64,000 bases of DNA from Dipteris shenzhenensis (lineage: Eukaryota; Polypodiophyta; Polypodiopsida; Gleicheniales). The position numbers were made by a program, and so were the translations under genes. The DNA lies in NCBI GenBank assembly GCA_047967505.1, contig CM106541.1. One strand, 5' to 3'. The notes below the pieces were generated by a model. It did no database searches, was not told the DNA's origin, and saw only the letters and a program-made list of their open reading frames with translations. Positions 11,651-22,250 of the stretch are shown one piece after another (position 1 is the first letter of the stretch; every line of letters begins with the position of its first letter).

Positions 11651-13140
11651 AGAGTTAAAATTCTAAAAGACCATATTAGATAATCCGAGAAAATCCCAAT
11701 TCCTAGAATGGCAGTTTTGGGAGAAATTATAGCCTTTCTCCATGAAATAACAAAAGAAATAGGTAGAATAGACTAAATTCTCATTCACAAAAGTATGAAA
11801 TATGAACTACATTCTCAAACAATAAATGGAATATCAGTGTATAAACTACATTATCATCAACAAAAGAATAAATTTCCAAACGCATTTGAGTGAGAATCAT
11901 CTTGTGAGCTGTAGTGGCATTTAGAAACACCTTAATAATAGCTCTTTTGAATTTTTGTTAATGTTGAGACTCAATTTGTTGTGAGCATTCTCGTTTGAGA
12001 ACCTCCAAAGCTGTACAGAATCTCCCATACTTGCCATATGATTCATGTTGCGATTCTTTATGGTGTTCATATGGTTCTAAGTTCAAATATATGAGTCTCA
12101 CTCAATCCAAGATGTACATGAGAGGAGCTATTTGCAAACTATGAGTTTTGATTAAGGACATTGTGCTTCATTGTGTACTTTCATGCTTGATTGTTGCGTA
12201 TATTGTTTGATTGGATAGTCTATGAACAATATCAAGGCTCATGGTAGAGCTTCAATGGCTCTAGTGCCATTTTCTCCATAGGATTATGGAGGAATGGTAA
12301 TGGTTCCATTCTTCCCAAGAGTACTATAAAGTTTAAGAATGATGATTGATTTTATAGTTTCCAATCGTGCATCAAGTTGTCTTTGACAATGAAGCTTATT
12401 CAATTTAGTCTTAAGGGTTGTAGAGTACATAAGGAATGTTTGTCTCTACCACATGATTTTATGCCAATTACAAATCTTGCATCCCCCCTCCTATACATTT
12501 GCAATGTTTGACCTCCATTAGTCAAGTTTAGGATTCAATGTAGTGTGATTGACTTATCAATTGCACTATTGATGTTGGTGTTTATGAACACCTTACTAGC
12601 TTTTATATTATTGAGACTTGCATTTCAAGAGCTTTGGATTGAGTGAGATTGATATCATAAACCTTAGTGGTGTTTACAAACACCTTAATATTTTTTAGAC
12701 TTGCATTTCTAGATCTCTAAAGCCAAGGAGAATCTCCCATACCTGCCATGATGTCATAATGATTGTTGGTGTTCATAAACACCATTTACAAAACTCAAAG
12801 GTATAATTGATAACCATATTTGCAATCACATTGTATTAACTCTTAAACTTGACCAAGCAAGGAGAAACATGAGAAATCTATAGGAGGAGGAGGAATGCAA
12901 GATATGTAGTTGATGAGTGGCAATGACAAACATTTATCGTACATTTTCAATATTTAGACTAACTAGCTTCATTGTAAAAGGACAACTTTACATGTCACGT
13001 GGATTTCTCATTAGGAAGCAAAATTTGTGTACATGTTGTGAATCTGTCTATGCTATGAATCTATCCGTGTTGTCTGCATCTGTCACAGCTATCTGTATCC
13101 ATCGGTGTTATTTTAGAAAAGTTTTTCCCATCTACCACTG
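11651..13140. other. Intergenic sequence with diverged short duplications
   Basis: No gene recognised. Text near 12,002 (CTCCAAAGCTGTACAGAATCTCCC) reappears in altered form near 12,713, and a block with CATTTAGAAACACCTTAAT near 11,920 has relatives near 12,585 and 12,690, so the stretch holds an old partial duplication about 0.7 kb apart. Confidence 0.4.
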
Positions 13141-13436
13141 AGCCAGGTTTGTTTCAATCTCTCCCTCTCTTTGTCGTTTCTCTCATAAATCTCCCCCCCT
13201 CTCTCTTGTTTCTCTCCCTCTAATTCAATCTCTCGTGGTCGCTCTCTCTCCCTCTCTCTCTCTCTCGTTTCTCTCCCTCTCTCTCTCATTTCTCTCTTCA
13301 ATCTCTCCCTCCCATTTCTCTCGCTCTCTGTCATTCAATCTCTTCCTCTCAATCTCATTTCTCTTGCTCTCACTCCCTCTCCCTCCCTAATTGAAGCACT
13401 CTCTCCATCCCCCCTCATTAACATGCTCTCTCTTGC

Positions 13437-13491
<55 letters not shown>

Positions 13492-13500
13492 CCCCTCCCA
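13141..13500. repeat. CT-rich region with (CT)n microsatellite
   Basis: Irregular CTCTCCCT text leads into a pure CT run at about 13,438-13,478 and a second short one to about 13,492. The minus-strand Arg/Glu-rich frame here is compositional. Confidence 0.9.
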
Positions 13501-13670
13501 ATTTAAATTCAAATTGAAGTTCACATTTCAAACTGAAATCATGTGAAAGGCAACTGAAAATCCCGCTTAGTGGATTCAAATTTTAAATTTAAAAAGAATC
13601 GAAGTATAAATTTTGAAATTCCCACCTAGGTTTAGTTTCCCCCCTAAACTTATGAGACGTCTTTCTTGTT

Positions 13671-13960
13671 CAAAAAGATTTGACCTTATGGTGGCCAAAA
13701 CATTTTGACCATATGGCTTTGCATCAAGAGTTTTGGCCTTGTGGCCAAAACCTGTCCACAACTTTTTGGCCAAAAACTCTATGTCTGGTCAAAAGTTTTG
13801 GACAAACATCCTTTTGGCCTTGTGGCCTCAGAGTTTTTGACCAACAGTTTGTGAAAATGTTTTGGCCAGAAGGCCAAAACTCTTGATGCAAACATGCAAG
13901 GATAGCATTTTTGGTCAAAAGGTTGTGGAAATTTTTTAACCTTACGGCCAAAACTTTTGA
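13671..13960. repeat. Cluster of inverted GGCCAAAAC repeats
   Basis: GGCCAAAAC and its complement GTTTTGGCC recur many times. The largest pair is 13,721-13,751 and 13,859-13,889: 31-bp arms with a single mismatch and a 107-bp spacer that itself holds further copies of the motif. Open frames containing FWPQGQN-like peptides come from the repeat and are not genes. Confidence 0.85.
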
Positions 13961-13980
13961 TGTCAAGGTACATGCATAGA

Positions 13981-14058
<78 letters not shown>

Positions 14059-14078
14059 TCTCTCGTTCTCTCTCTCTA
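13981..14078. repeat. (CT)n microsatellite
   Basis: Nearly pure CT dinucleotides over about 95 bp with a few interruptions (GCTCTC, CACTCT). It begins right after the inverted-repeat cluster. Confidence 0.95.
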
Positions 14079-14292
14079 TGAAAACTATGAAATCAACCAT
14101 CATTCTAGAGAAACTCTACATTTCTATTCCCCTTAGGAAGAATGGCACTAGTGTCACTCTTCCATAATCCATTGGGAGAAGGGTACTAGAGCCATTGAAG
14201 CTCTATCAAGAGACATTCTTCCCAAGGGGTTATGGAAAATGTAACATTGCCTTGAACATGTTTAGATATTATTCACACACAACAATTAGGTA

Positions 14293-16312
14293 TCAAATTA
14301 CACAGTTGGTAAGAAAGTAATAATTCCCATTAGTAATGAATGCATAAAGAAATACAATGTCTTCAATCATAACATAGCCTACAAATAGCTCCTCTCCTAC
14401 ATGTATATCATCTATCAATTCAACACAAATATGACCATATTCTACAATATCTATTTCCATCTTGGAGTCAGACCAAGGTGGAATATCCAAGGAAAATACA
14501 TAACAAGCGTTTGGCTTTGCATTGGTATTTCTATTACTGTTGATAAACCCTACCACATTGCTATATCAAACATCACCAACAATGTACACCATATCCTTCA
14601 TAGGGACAGTAGGGTCCTCTTGGATGGAGTACTTCTTTAGCCCTGGATGATGAACTCTACATAATTCTTTCCAATCTCTGTATGAGTACTTGTCACGTCA
14701 ATAATGGAGAATAGTACTCCCTCTCTTTAGGGGATTATGCACATATAAGCCTAGGCTAGTACCTGCAATGGTTGACTCATGCACCTCGAAAGCCACACTT
14801 TTGATCCGAAACACTTTGTTGATAGGGATAGGAAAATTTGGTGTTCTAAGGTCACATTTTGCTATGTATCTACTCAAGCATGATTTGAACATATATCTCT
14901 CTACATCACAAAAGAAAAGTCCAATTAACTCCAAAAATAGTTATACTCACTTGAGATAAAAACAAAGAACAATTTGACATCTGTACCTTCATGGAAAATA
15001 CGCATTTTGTAGTCGGGTTATGTAGGCCTTAGCAATGTGTTTCTTGATATAGCAACCTTTGTACCCTAGGTCTATAGCCAATTGAGAAGCTTGCATGGCA
15101 TTCATTCTAGAGAGATGTGAAGCATCCCTTAATAGTACTATTTGTGATGCATTAAGTTTAGGCACCTAGCCATCATCGGCATGGATTGGCCTAAGGGATG
15201 CACCCTTCACTTTTGTATAATCATGTATAGTCTTCTCTCTTAGTTGGTCTGTAGGAGGAAGCTTTCCTATTTTGTATTCCATTCTTGACCATTCATGATT
15301 TCTCTCTCTCCATTCATCAATAACTTTTTAAATGAGGTTGAAATCTTTATGCCCCTCCACCATAGGCAATAGTCCATACCGATTTGTCTCAATCATGTTA
15401 TGCACATCATTAGCTTCATTGAGTTGTATACAATAAATAAGGCATCAACTCTCCTAGTAGAATGTTATCCTCCTTGTCTTTCACATCAAACATAGAAGGA
15501 AATATGCAATTTGATGGAGGAGTGACACAAGCCTTGTATGGAGAGTCATAAAAAAGAATTGTCCTTCTAGCATCACATCCAAATGCCTTTGACGTTTTTG
15601 CTAAGGGTTTGAACATTGCTTCAACACCAACCTTGTCGGGCCTATTTATCCTTAACTTGCTATAAGTGTAGCATCCTTGCTGAGACCATATCACAAAGAA
15701 AGGGAGACTCTCCCTTGCATATTTTTGTAGCTTTCCTACCATCTCAAGGACATTATGCTCCATTACAGTTGACTAGATGCCTGCATTAAACCTTTGTAGC
15801 AAGATTTTTAGGAACTCAATGCATCTAGGACGAATAACCATATAACTATTGTGGCCACACATAATAGAAGGGTGTATTGGTGACTTGAATAAGCAATGAC
15901 TCAATATCAAGCCATTTAAGTCTAATATCATAGTCATCTTTAGCATATCCAAAGAAATTGGATGTGGATATAGATCCAGATTGGCCTCGAAGTTGCTAGC
16001 TTTTGACTCTTCCAAACTGCCAGGTGCTACATTTTTATACATGTTCGCAACAACAATAAGATTATTTAGACTTGTTCCCAACGTTGAGTCATTATGTTCA
16101 TCCATGTTCTCTTCTAGAAGTATAGGATTAGTGAGGTTCCTTGCAATTGTCCCCACTTTTGGTGCTATGTTTTGTTGTACACCTCTTGTATCCATCTCAT
16201 CATTGATTGTCCCCATTTTGGGTGGTATGTTCTCCTCTACATTTGTTGTCTCCATCTCCTTCCATGCATCATTGATCCCTGTGGAAGTTGAGGATAATAG
16301 AAATAGTTCCAT
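14293..16312 (-). pseudogene. Decayed gene with a C-terminal SET-like domain
   Basis: Read on the minus strand, an open frame from 16,312 continues through one TAG (15,773-15,775) to about 15,420, where a frameshift moves the reading into a second frame that continues to 14,293 with a few further stops (TAA at 15,328-15,330, TAG at 15,166-15,168, and TGA codons including 14,698-14,700 and 14,566-14,568). The N-terminal part has an internal repeat (NIPPKMGTI / NIAPKVGTI). The C-terminal ~210 residues resemble a SET methyltransferase fold: VHESTIAGTSLGLYV (about 14,740-14,784) matches the start of SET, INSNRNTNAKPNACY (about 14,500-14,544) sits where the N-H-S/C-x-x-P-N motif lies, and GEELFVGY (14,374-14,397) resembles the closing GEEL-x-x-DY motif. 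Several stops are TGA, compatible with CGA deamination. An 86-bp intron (about 14,900-14,985) is possible. Subfamily cannot be assigned and the protein is certainly not made as it stands. Confidence 0.6.
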
Positions 16313-16533
16313 TCTTTAGAATGTGTTCAACATAGTAAGCACCAATGCATATGAAACCAAGAAAGGATCATAAAGTACAACCATTTTCTATCACCTCTAG
16401 AGAGAATGACATTGATGCCATTTTCCTCTTGGGGAATGGCACTAGTTTCATTCTCCCTATAAGGTTATGGAGAATGCCAATAATGCCTTCTCTATATCCT
16501 CATTTGGGAGGAGAGAATGGCACTAGTGCCACT

Positions 16534-16769
16534 TGTTGAAGATACACATCTCAACATCATGTAATATCATATGTGCATAGCACTAACACATAAAGAGTGC
16601 TAAAAGGCACTAGGGTTGTGAACCCTAACCCTATCCCTAAAAGGGATGTATATATTCATTCTTTACAAATAATATAGTGTACAGCTAGTCATTTGTGGTG
16701 TTCACCTTCTATCTGTGCCCTCTCTTCTCATCTCCACTCTTCTCCCCTATTTTTTCGCATATTCATTCA
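16534..16769 (+). mobile_element. LTR of copia family A (first copy)
   Basis: The 236-bp sequence starts TGTTGAAGATAC and ends ATTCATTCA, and is followed at once by TGGTATTAGAGC, a one-mismatch match to the plant copia primer-binding site TGGTATCAGAGC (initiator Met-tRNA). It is almost identical to 53,104-53,338 and more distantly similar to 40,866-41,120 on the other strand. It includes GTATATATTC, a possible TATA region. Confidence 0.85.
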
Positions 16770-16781
16770 TGGTATTAGAGC
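16770..16781 (+). promoter_or_regulatory. Primer-binding site, Met-tRNA type
   Basis: TGGTATTAGAGC directly after the LTR. The second copy of the family (53,339) has TGGTATCAGAGT, so the consensus TGGTATCAGAGC is inferred. Confidence 0.8.
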
Positions 16782-18300
16782 ATCCTTGTCTTCCGCTGAG
16801 ACATTGTGATCCTTGAGAGAGATTGAGAGTTCTTGAGCATTCATTCTTCCACTTTCATGAGTGTTAGAAGTTTCGTCCATTTTAGAAATGTTCGTTCATT
16901 CTTCTTGAGTGATTGCGAGATTATTTCATTTCATTCTTCCATGAGAGAGTGATTTAGAGTGTTGATTCCGTTCATAGTTGAGAGATAGAGAGTGAGAGAT
17001 AGTTCAGTTTTGAGGGAGAGTTCTGCCAAAGCTATTATTCCTTGAAAGGGGGGGAAAAAAAAGGGGAGAGTGAGAAAGAGATAAGGAGAAACTGAGAGAA
17101 CATCTTCCTTCCCTTCCAAAGGTCATTGAGAGAGTTAGAGAAACTGAGAGAACATCTAGTGAGCGAGCAACGACTGCCACGAGCCATCTTCTAAGCAGAC
17201 AACCACTTGACCATTCCTATCGTACAACCAGCGTGCAACTTGTGCAGTAGTCAGCTCCTCCAACGAGCTCCGACAGCGGTTCCCTCGTCCAGCCAGCATG
17301 AGGCCTCCATAGTCGGATGCAACCAGTGACCTCATGCCTCTACACCACTAAGAGTCCTCGCCATTCCCAACGCTAACAAGCATGCTTCACATATATGCCA
17401 AGAAAAGCAGTGTCCTGCTCCTCGTAGCCTCCCATGATGCCAACTCGCTCGCCAAAGCCACTGGCACTGCTCGACTCCTCCGTCTCAACGTCTGACTACC
17501 TCCAAGCGCCCAGCCACTTGGCCGCCTCCCATGACCTCCTTTACCAGGCGTTAGCTCCTTGGCCTTGTGCTACATCCTCGACTTCAACCTTAGTGCCACC
17601 CAACCATCTACGCAGCCGATGCCTCCTTGCTGTCAACCTCCTCTAACTAGAACTTCTACAATGACAACGCTAACAATAGCCAAGCGCTCCTCTGCCTATG
17701 CCTCGCCAGACCAACCCAGCGCCTTTGGGCCAAGTTGTAATCGCCACAGTCGAGTGGAGCCTCAGCCTTAGCAGCACCGATGAATGCCATAGCTCATGCT
17801 AGCCAATGGACTTCTTCACCACCGACTCCATTGCATAGCGATCCAAAACGACGAGCCACTCCCGACGATCACTCTCAACCCATTGCCATCCTTCTACATC
17901 ATCGTTCTGTTTTCACAGTACCCGTTCATCAAATTTTTTTGCTCAATCTAAGCCCATGCACAATACATGGACCTGACAAGCATTAACTCAAGTCAGTTAA
18001 CCATACCTAGTTAACTTGACTAGGGTTAACCTAACCTAGCCACCCATCTTGGGTTGAGTCAAGGTCCAATCAAGTTAACCTAACTTGACCCAACTAGGTT
18101 GAGTCAATTGACCTCAGTTAACCTAACCACAGGTTAAGGTCCAATTATTCTAACTTAACCAGATCACTTCCAGTTAGACACAGTTACCTCCTGCCAGGCA
18201 CATTTTGCACTCTGCATGTGAACACAATTGCACAGTGCCACATCATCACAGTGCATTTTTTACTTTTTGCCCCTCCACCTAGATAAGATTTGGAACCCCA
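16782..18300 (+). mobile_element. Leader region of copia family A, no gag-pol
   Basis: The first ~200 bp after the primer site match the same position in the copy at 53,351 (shared GACATTGTGATCCTTGAGAG and TTCTTGAGTGATTG). The part at 17,160-17,960 is noticeably richer in C and G than its surroundings; its short open frames give no recognisable protein. From about 17,965 to 18,290 the sequence again matches the second copy (56,590-56,900): a block rich in GTTAACCTAACC-type words, then CACAGTTGCACAGTGCC-like text and CCCCTCCACCTAGAT. No gag or pol follows, so this copy is truncated or non-autonomous. Confidence 0.65.
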
Positions 18301-19066
18301 TATGTGGAAAATGTTAACTCCTACATGGGTTAACATGTCATGGGGACTTTGAGGTGTCATCGAAGAAGAGCTCGTCTTCTCCTAACCTTTGTTTGAGGGC
18401 TTACACTTCACAATGTTGTCCATGGATGTCACTTCTGGAGCTCCCAAATTGCATCTCAGTAGTTGCTCCACAAGAAAAGAACACAAGAAGGAGAAGGAGG
18501 AGAGGGGAGAGTGTGAGCATGGTGAATGGGAGCTAGGCATGGAAGCAACAAGGAGGGAATCAAACATAAGACACTAGAGCTTGGAAGCAAGAGAGCTTGT
18601 ATTCTCTGCAATGCATAATAAGATCCAAATCCAAATAGTTGTCTTTTATGCATGACCATTGTCCAAACCCTAATTCTCCACTAGCCCCTATTCTCACTCT
18701 TTTAGGCCAATATGGGCCAATGGCTTCATTCTTTGCTTGTCCTAATCGAGGGAATAAGTTACATGGCTCATCTAATCAATGACATTACCTGGAACTCATG
18801 AGATATTACAAGTGTTTCCAAAATTATAAGCCAAAGGGCATACTATTAACCAAATCGGTTAACAATGACACATTGGCAATAAGGACGATAGTGTGCTGGG
18901 GAGTTTTGTCCAATTGGTCAGTAGTTCTTTAATAGCAATCATTACATGAAGCCTCTAGGTAATCAAATAATCACCGGGGTAGCAAGAGGAAGGGTGTAGG
19001 TGGTCAAAATGGAAAGTGAAATCAACCTTCTAGTGGTTCAGCTCATATTTTGTTAAGAAGTATTCC
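18301..19066. other. Intergenic sequence, nothing recognised
   Basis: Short GA-rich stretch at about 18,480-18,520, otherwise unremarkable. No supported gene. Confidence 0.4.
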
Positions 19067-19330
19067 TTTCAAGTCTTATGCATAATAATTCCACAAGTAT
19101 GAATTGAATTCATTGGAGATGTACTCCCCTCCTCCATCTAACCTGAGTGTCTTGACGTGCATTCCAATCCACTTCTCAACCATGTTTTTAAATACTTTGA
19201 ACTTATCACAACTAAGTCTTTTCCTCAAGGAAGTATATCCACGTCTTCTTCTAATTGTCAACAATAAATGACAGGTAAATGTGAAGAAGCATGAGAACCT
19301 TGAAGCTATGGCTACATGGTGCTAATCCTA
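19067..19330 (-). pseudogene. Copia integrase core fragment
   Basis: The minus strand encodes residues resembling part of a Ty1/copia integrase core: a degraded LLTIRRRRGYTSLRKR (where LTFIDD-S-R-x-W is usual), CDKFKVFKNMVEKW, and then KTLRLDGGGEYISNEF, which corresponds to the conserved K-x-L-R-x-D-N-G-G-E-Y/F block that includes the second catalytic Asp. The Asn of that block is Gly here. Nothing else of the element is attached on either side, so this is a short isolated remnant. Confidence 0.7.
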
Positions 19331-20012
19331 ATCTAGGGTGGATGAACCTTAAATGCACACATGATGATGAAGAGCTAGATTGATTGCATAGACTCAACTT
19401 CAATTAGGTTACAAGATTCAGAATTGTACTCATATCTCACTCATATAGAGACTTGTACTCGTATAGAGACTTGAGAGCTTGCATGATTAATTCCCTGAAA
19501 GTGACCCCTTTTTATAGGGCGAAGAACATATTGGCATTGCTTACTCATTACGTGGGATAAAGCCTCCGTGACATGTGGTAGCATGCTCTTGTATGACAAT
19601 TCTACTTACTCCATGGCACCACATTTCTCAATGCTCGCCCTTGTTGCCGTATTCTTAGGCTACTAGAAGGTGGTTGGATGTGAGGATTACAACAAATCAT
19701 CACCCCCCCTTAGTGCCGACATAGCTGCTTAGGTGATAAGGTGTGATTAGAGATAACAAATCTAGGTCTTCTCATTTGGTGACCTCTTTACAAATTCATT
19801 GGCTAAGGTAGTGAAGTCTGTCGGTGTAGCTCTTAGAAGAGTTTTTCATTGATGATCACTTATTTGCTCAATGAAGACTGCACATTGTTGTCTTCTTGGT
19901 TATTCTCCTTCTTTATGTCCCCACTTCTTACAATGGTTACACTTTGGCTTGTCTTTCAACTTGCATTAACTTTGGAACTATCCCATCCTTCCACAATGTT
20001 ACCACTTCTTTG
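19331..20012. other. Intergenic sequence, nothing recognised
   Basis: No supported gene. An open frame crosses into the hairpin region at 19,849-20,253 (plus) but its residues are low-complexity Leu/Ser/Cys text produced by the repeats. Confidence 0.4.
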
Positions 20013-20237
20013 TTGTTCGGTTGAAGATTATTACTTGTTCATAGTTGTTGGTACTTATTATTGTAGTTGCCTTGACTTCCCTTTCTTCTTCAACCGAACA
20101 ATTATTGTAGTTGCCTTGACTTCCTCCGGATGTGTATTATCACTACTCGAAGAAGATTACTTGTTCATAGTTGTTAGTTCTTGTTGTTGTAGTTGCCTTG
20201 ACTTTCTTTCTTCTTCGAGTAGTGATAACACACATCC
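20013..20237. repeat. Two tandem hairpins sharing a loop sequence
   Basis: Hairpin one: TTGTTCGGTTGAAGA at 20,013-20,027 pairs perfectly with 20,087-20,101. Hairpin two: 28-bp arms at 20,128-20,155 and 20,210-20,237 pair with one mismatch. The loops are homologous (both read ATTACTTGTTCATAGTTGTT, then GTAGTTGCCTTGACTT) while the stems are different in sequence. Confidence 0.85.
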
Positions 20238-20425
20238 TTTGGATGTAGATTGAGGTAGATTCTTCAAGATTGTTGTTAACGCATTGCATTCTTCGGGCAT
20301 ACTCTTGAGGAGAATTGCAGGTGCATCCTTCCCTCTTGTGTGCTGCAATCAGCCTCTCCTCTACATACACTAGTGGCTGTTATGCTCCATGTACTGCTGT
20401 ACTCCAGCCCTCTGCTTAGTCTACC

Positions 20426-20607
20426 CAAATGGCAGCCTGAAGACTAGACATGTGGCAGCCCAAATGGCAGCCTGAAGACTTCCCATGTGCATGTCGAAAT
20501 GGCAGCCGGAAGACTTCCCATGTGGTAGCCCAAATGGCAGCCTGATGTGGCAGCATGAAGACTTATTACATGCCCAACTGGCAGCCTGAAGACTTCCCAT
20601 GTGGCAG
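20426..20607. repeat. ~36-bp minisatellite
   Basis: Five or so imperfect repeats of a unit containing CAAATGGCAGCCTGAAGACT followed by TCCCATGTGGCAGCC. Some units are shortened or fused. Open frames on minus here are produced by the repeat. Confidence 0.85.
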
Positions 20608-20930
20608 CCTTGTACTCTGGATGTTTCACTACATTGCTTCACTACATTTCTACTAACATTAAGCCCCTTTGCACTCCTCATTCGGGTGCTTACAGGTGGG
20701 GCATTGACCCTATCTTTTGAGGTTCTTACTGCAAGAAAGTAAATGTTTACAATGACAACAATTCAAATTAGAGGAAAGCAAATTCATATTGCATGAAATA
20801 TAAGCTTACAGTGACAACACACGAGCAACGAGAGAAATAGCTTTCAAACTGTAGGAAACCATACTCTTGTTAAACGAAAATAGAAGATCACATTGAGAAC
20901 ACATCTGGAACAATAGAACTGTATCCTGAC

Positions 20931-21101
20931 ACATAGATGGAACTAGATGTCCAAATGACAGTTGAAATATATAAAATGCAGTCCCAAACTTGAACATAGC
21001 TTCATTTGTCCAAATGAGAGAAATAGATGGAACTAGATGTCCAAAAAGCAACATAACTAAATAAAATGCAGTCCCAAACTTGAACATAGCTTCATTTGTT
21101 G
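20931..21101. repeat. ~93-bp duplication covering the 3' end of the Myb/SANT-like gene
   Basis: ATAGATGGAACTAGATGTCC starts at about 20,931 and again at about 21,024, each followed by AAAATGCAGTCCCAAACTTG and CTTCATTTGT. The right-hand copy includes the last codons and stop of the coding region; the left-hand copy lies in the 3' untranslated region. Confidence 0.85.
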
Positions 21102-22249
21102 GACATATGATCTATAAATCGAACCAAAGCAGCCCCTAGAGTCTCCATGATATCAAGCCTTTGGGCCTCGGCAGCTTCCCTACGTGCATCTGCTTCATCC
21201 CTTTTCAGACAAGATTGATGTACTTGTGACAAAATACCACGTCCACTCTCGTTGACCTGTGCAATAAATTCTTCCATCTGAGAATCTTTCTTTCCACCAC
21301 GACTCAATGAGGTAGACATTGGTTTGTTGGAAACAGATGCACACATAGGGCTGGTTTCTTTGGGACTCTCATGAATGGCTTCTGATTCGTCTAGTACCAC
21401 TGTCTCCCTAGTAGCCGAGGCATGGCTGTATACGCGAACATGTGCACGATCGTGCATATATTCATCCACTATGTCATACCACTTACATGTTCGCTTCACA
21501 TCATTTCCTGATATGGAATTGTGTAGCTTATCTGCTTTGTACTGATCATATACTCGACCCCATTTCTTGCGGCAAGCTTCAGAGTCTTTGTCAAAATCTG
21601 AATAGGCTGAAGCTAGCTTATTGGCAATTTTGGACCATAGATCTGTTCCTTGCTTTTGCGGTTTATTGAACTCTTCATTCTTTCCACCACGCTCATGGAT
21701 CAAGCTTACAACCCAAAAGTCTTTCCACATTGTCGCTCTTCCTCCCTCTCCCTCGCATTCATCTTCCAAGGCTTGGGTATCTAGACACTTCTTTTTGGCT
21801 CTACCTCTCTTTTGGACTGCTACCTTGGCTGAACTTGTATCTGCTTCCGATTCAAGATTCCCTCGTCCAGTTTCTTCAATTGTCTTGCCTTGGCATGCTT
21901 CTTGCCCAACGGGCTTTGCATAAGGAGCTTCCAATGCTCGTGGCCTTCCTCTCTTCACACCCTTTTTACCCCCTTTAGTAGGGGTAACATCTTTTTTACC
22001 TTGAGATCCCACAGATAGAACGGAAGGTGCAAAGGTAGATGGCTGAGACATGACAGGTGGCATCCGAAAGAACATTGGTGACGAAGATGGGAAGATGGCT
22101 GGAAATTTTGGAGAACTAAACATCTGCGATTGGCTATACATTACCATCGAAGGAGGTCCTGACAATTGTGAATCTGTTACTTCAGAGCTTTGGAGGTCTT
22201 CAAGGGCATCCTCATAGTTGGGATCAATAAGCAGGCGTTGCATTGCCAT
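21092..22249 (-). CDS. Myb/SANT-like (trihelix-type) DNA-binding protein, 385 aa
   Basis: Uninterrupted 385-codon frame. Residues 1-85 are Ser/Pro/Met-rich and probably disordered. Residues 97-105 (GVKRGRPRA) form an AT-hook-like motif and 146-154 (QKRGRAKKK) a likely nuclear signal. Residues about 172-270 look like a Myb/SANT-like domain of the trihelix type, with Trp at 175, 179, 205, 230 and 257 spaced as in that fold and the C-R-K-K-W-x-R-V-Y-D-x-Y stretch of the second/third helix. Residues about 323-375 are charged and helical, a candidate coiled coil. The protein is expected to bind DNA in the nucleus. Related domains occur both in plant trihelix regulators and in the second protein of PIF/Harbinger transposons; no transposase or terminal repeat was found nearby, so a host or domesticated gene is favoured. 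The ATG lies 2 bases downstream of a T9-CAG acceptor, which supports this start and a 5'UTR intron. It is the only full-length host-like gene in the window. Confidence 0.8.
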   Translation of the reverse strand: MAMQRLLIDPNYEDALEDLQSSEVTDSQLSGPPSMVMYSQSQMFSSPKFPAIFPSSSPMFFRMPPVMSQPSTFAPSVLSVGSQGKKDVTPTKGGKKGVKRGRPRALEAPYAKPVGQEACQGKTIEETGRGNLESEADTSSAKVAVQKRGRAKKKCLDTQALEDECEGEGGRATMWKDFWVVSLIHERGGKNEEFNKPQKQGTDLWSKIANKLASAYSDFDKDSEACRKKWGRVYDQYKADKLHNSISGNDVKRTCKWYDIVDEYMHDRAHVRVYSHASATRETVVLDESEAIHESPKETSPMCASVSNKPMSTSLSRGGKKDSQMEEFIAQVNESGRGILSQVHQSCLKRDEADARREAAEAQRLDIMETLGAALVRFIDHMSNK

Positions 22250-22250
22250 C

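Noticed and set aside
13576-14054. Overlapping frames with FWPQGQNS-like repeats
   Set aside because: Produced by the GGCCAAAAC inverted repeats and the CT run; both strands give similar peptides because the DNA is self-complementary.
16610-16660. Telomere-like AACCCTAACCCT near 16,618 (and related text at 41,000)
   Set aside because: Only two repeats and located inside the family A LTR, where it is part of the element.
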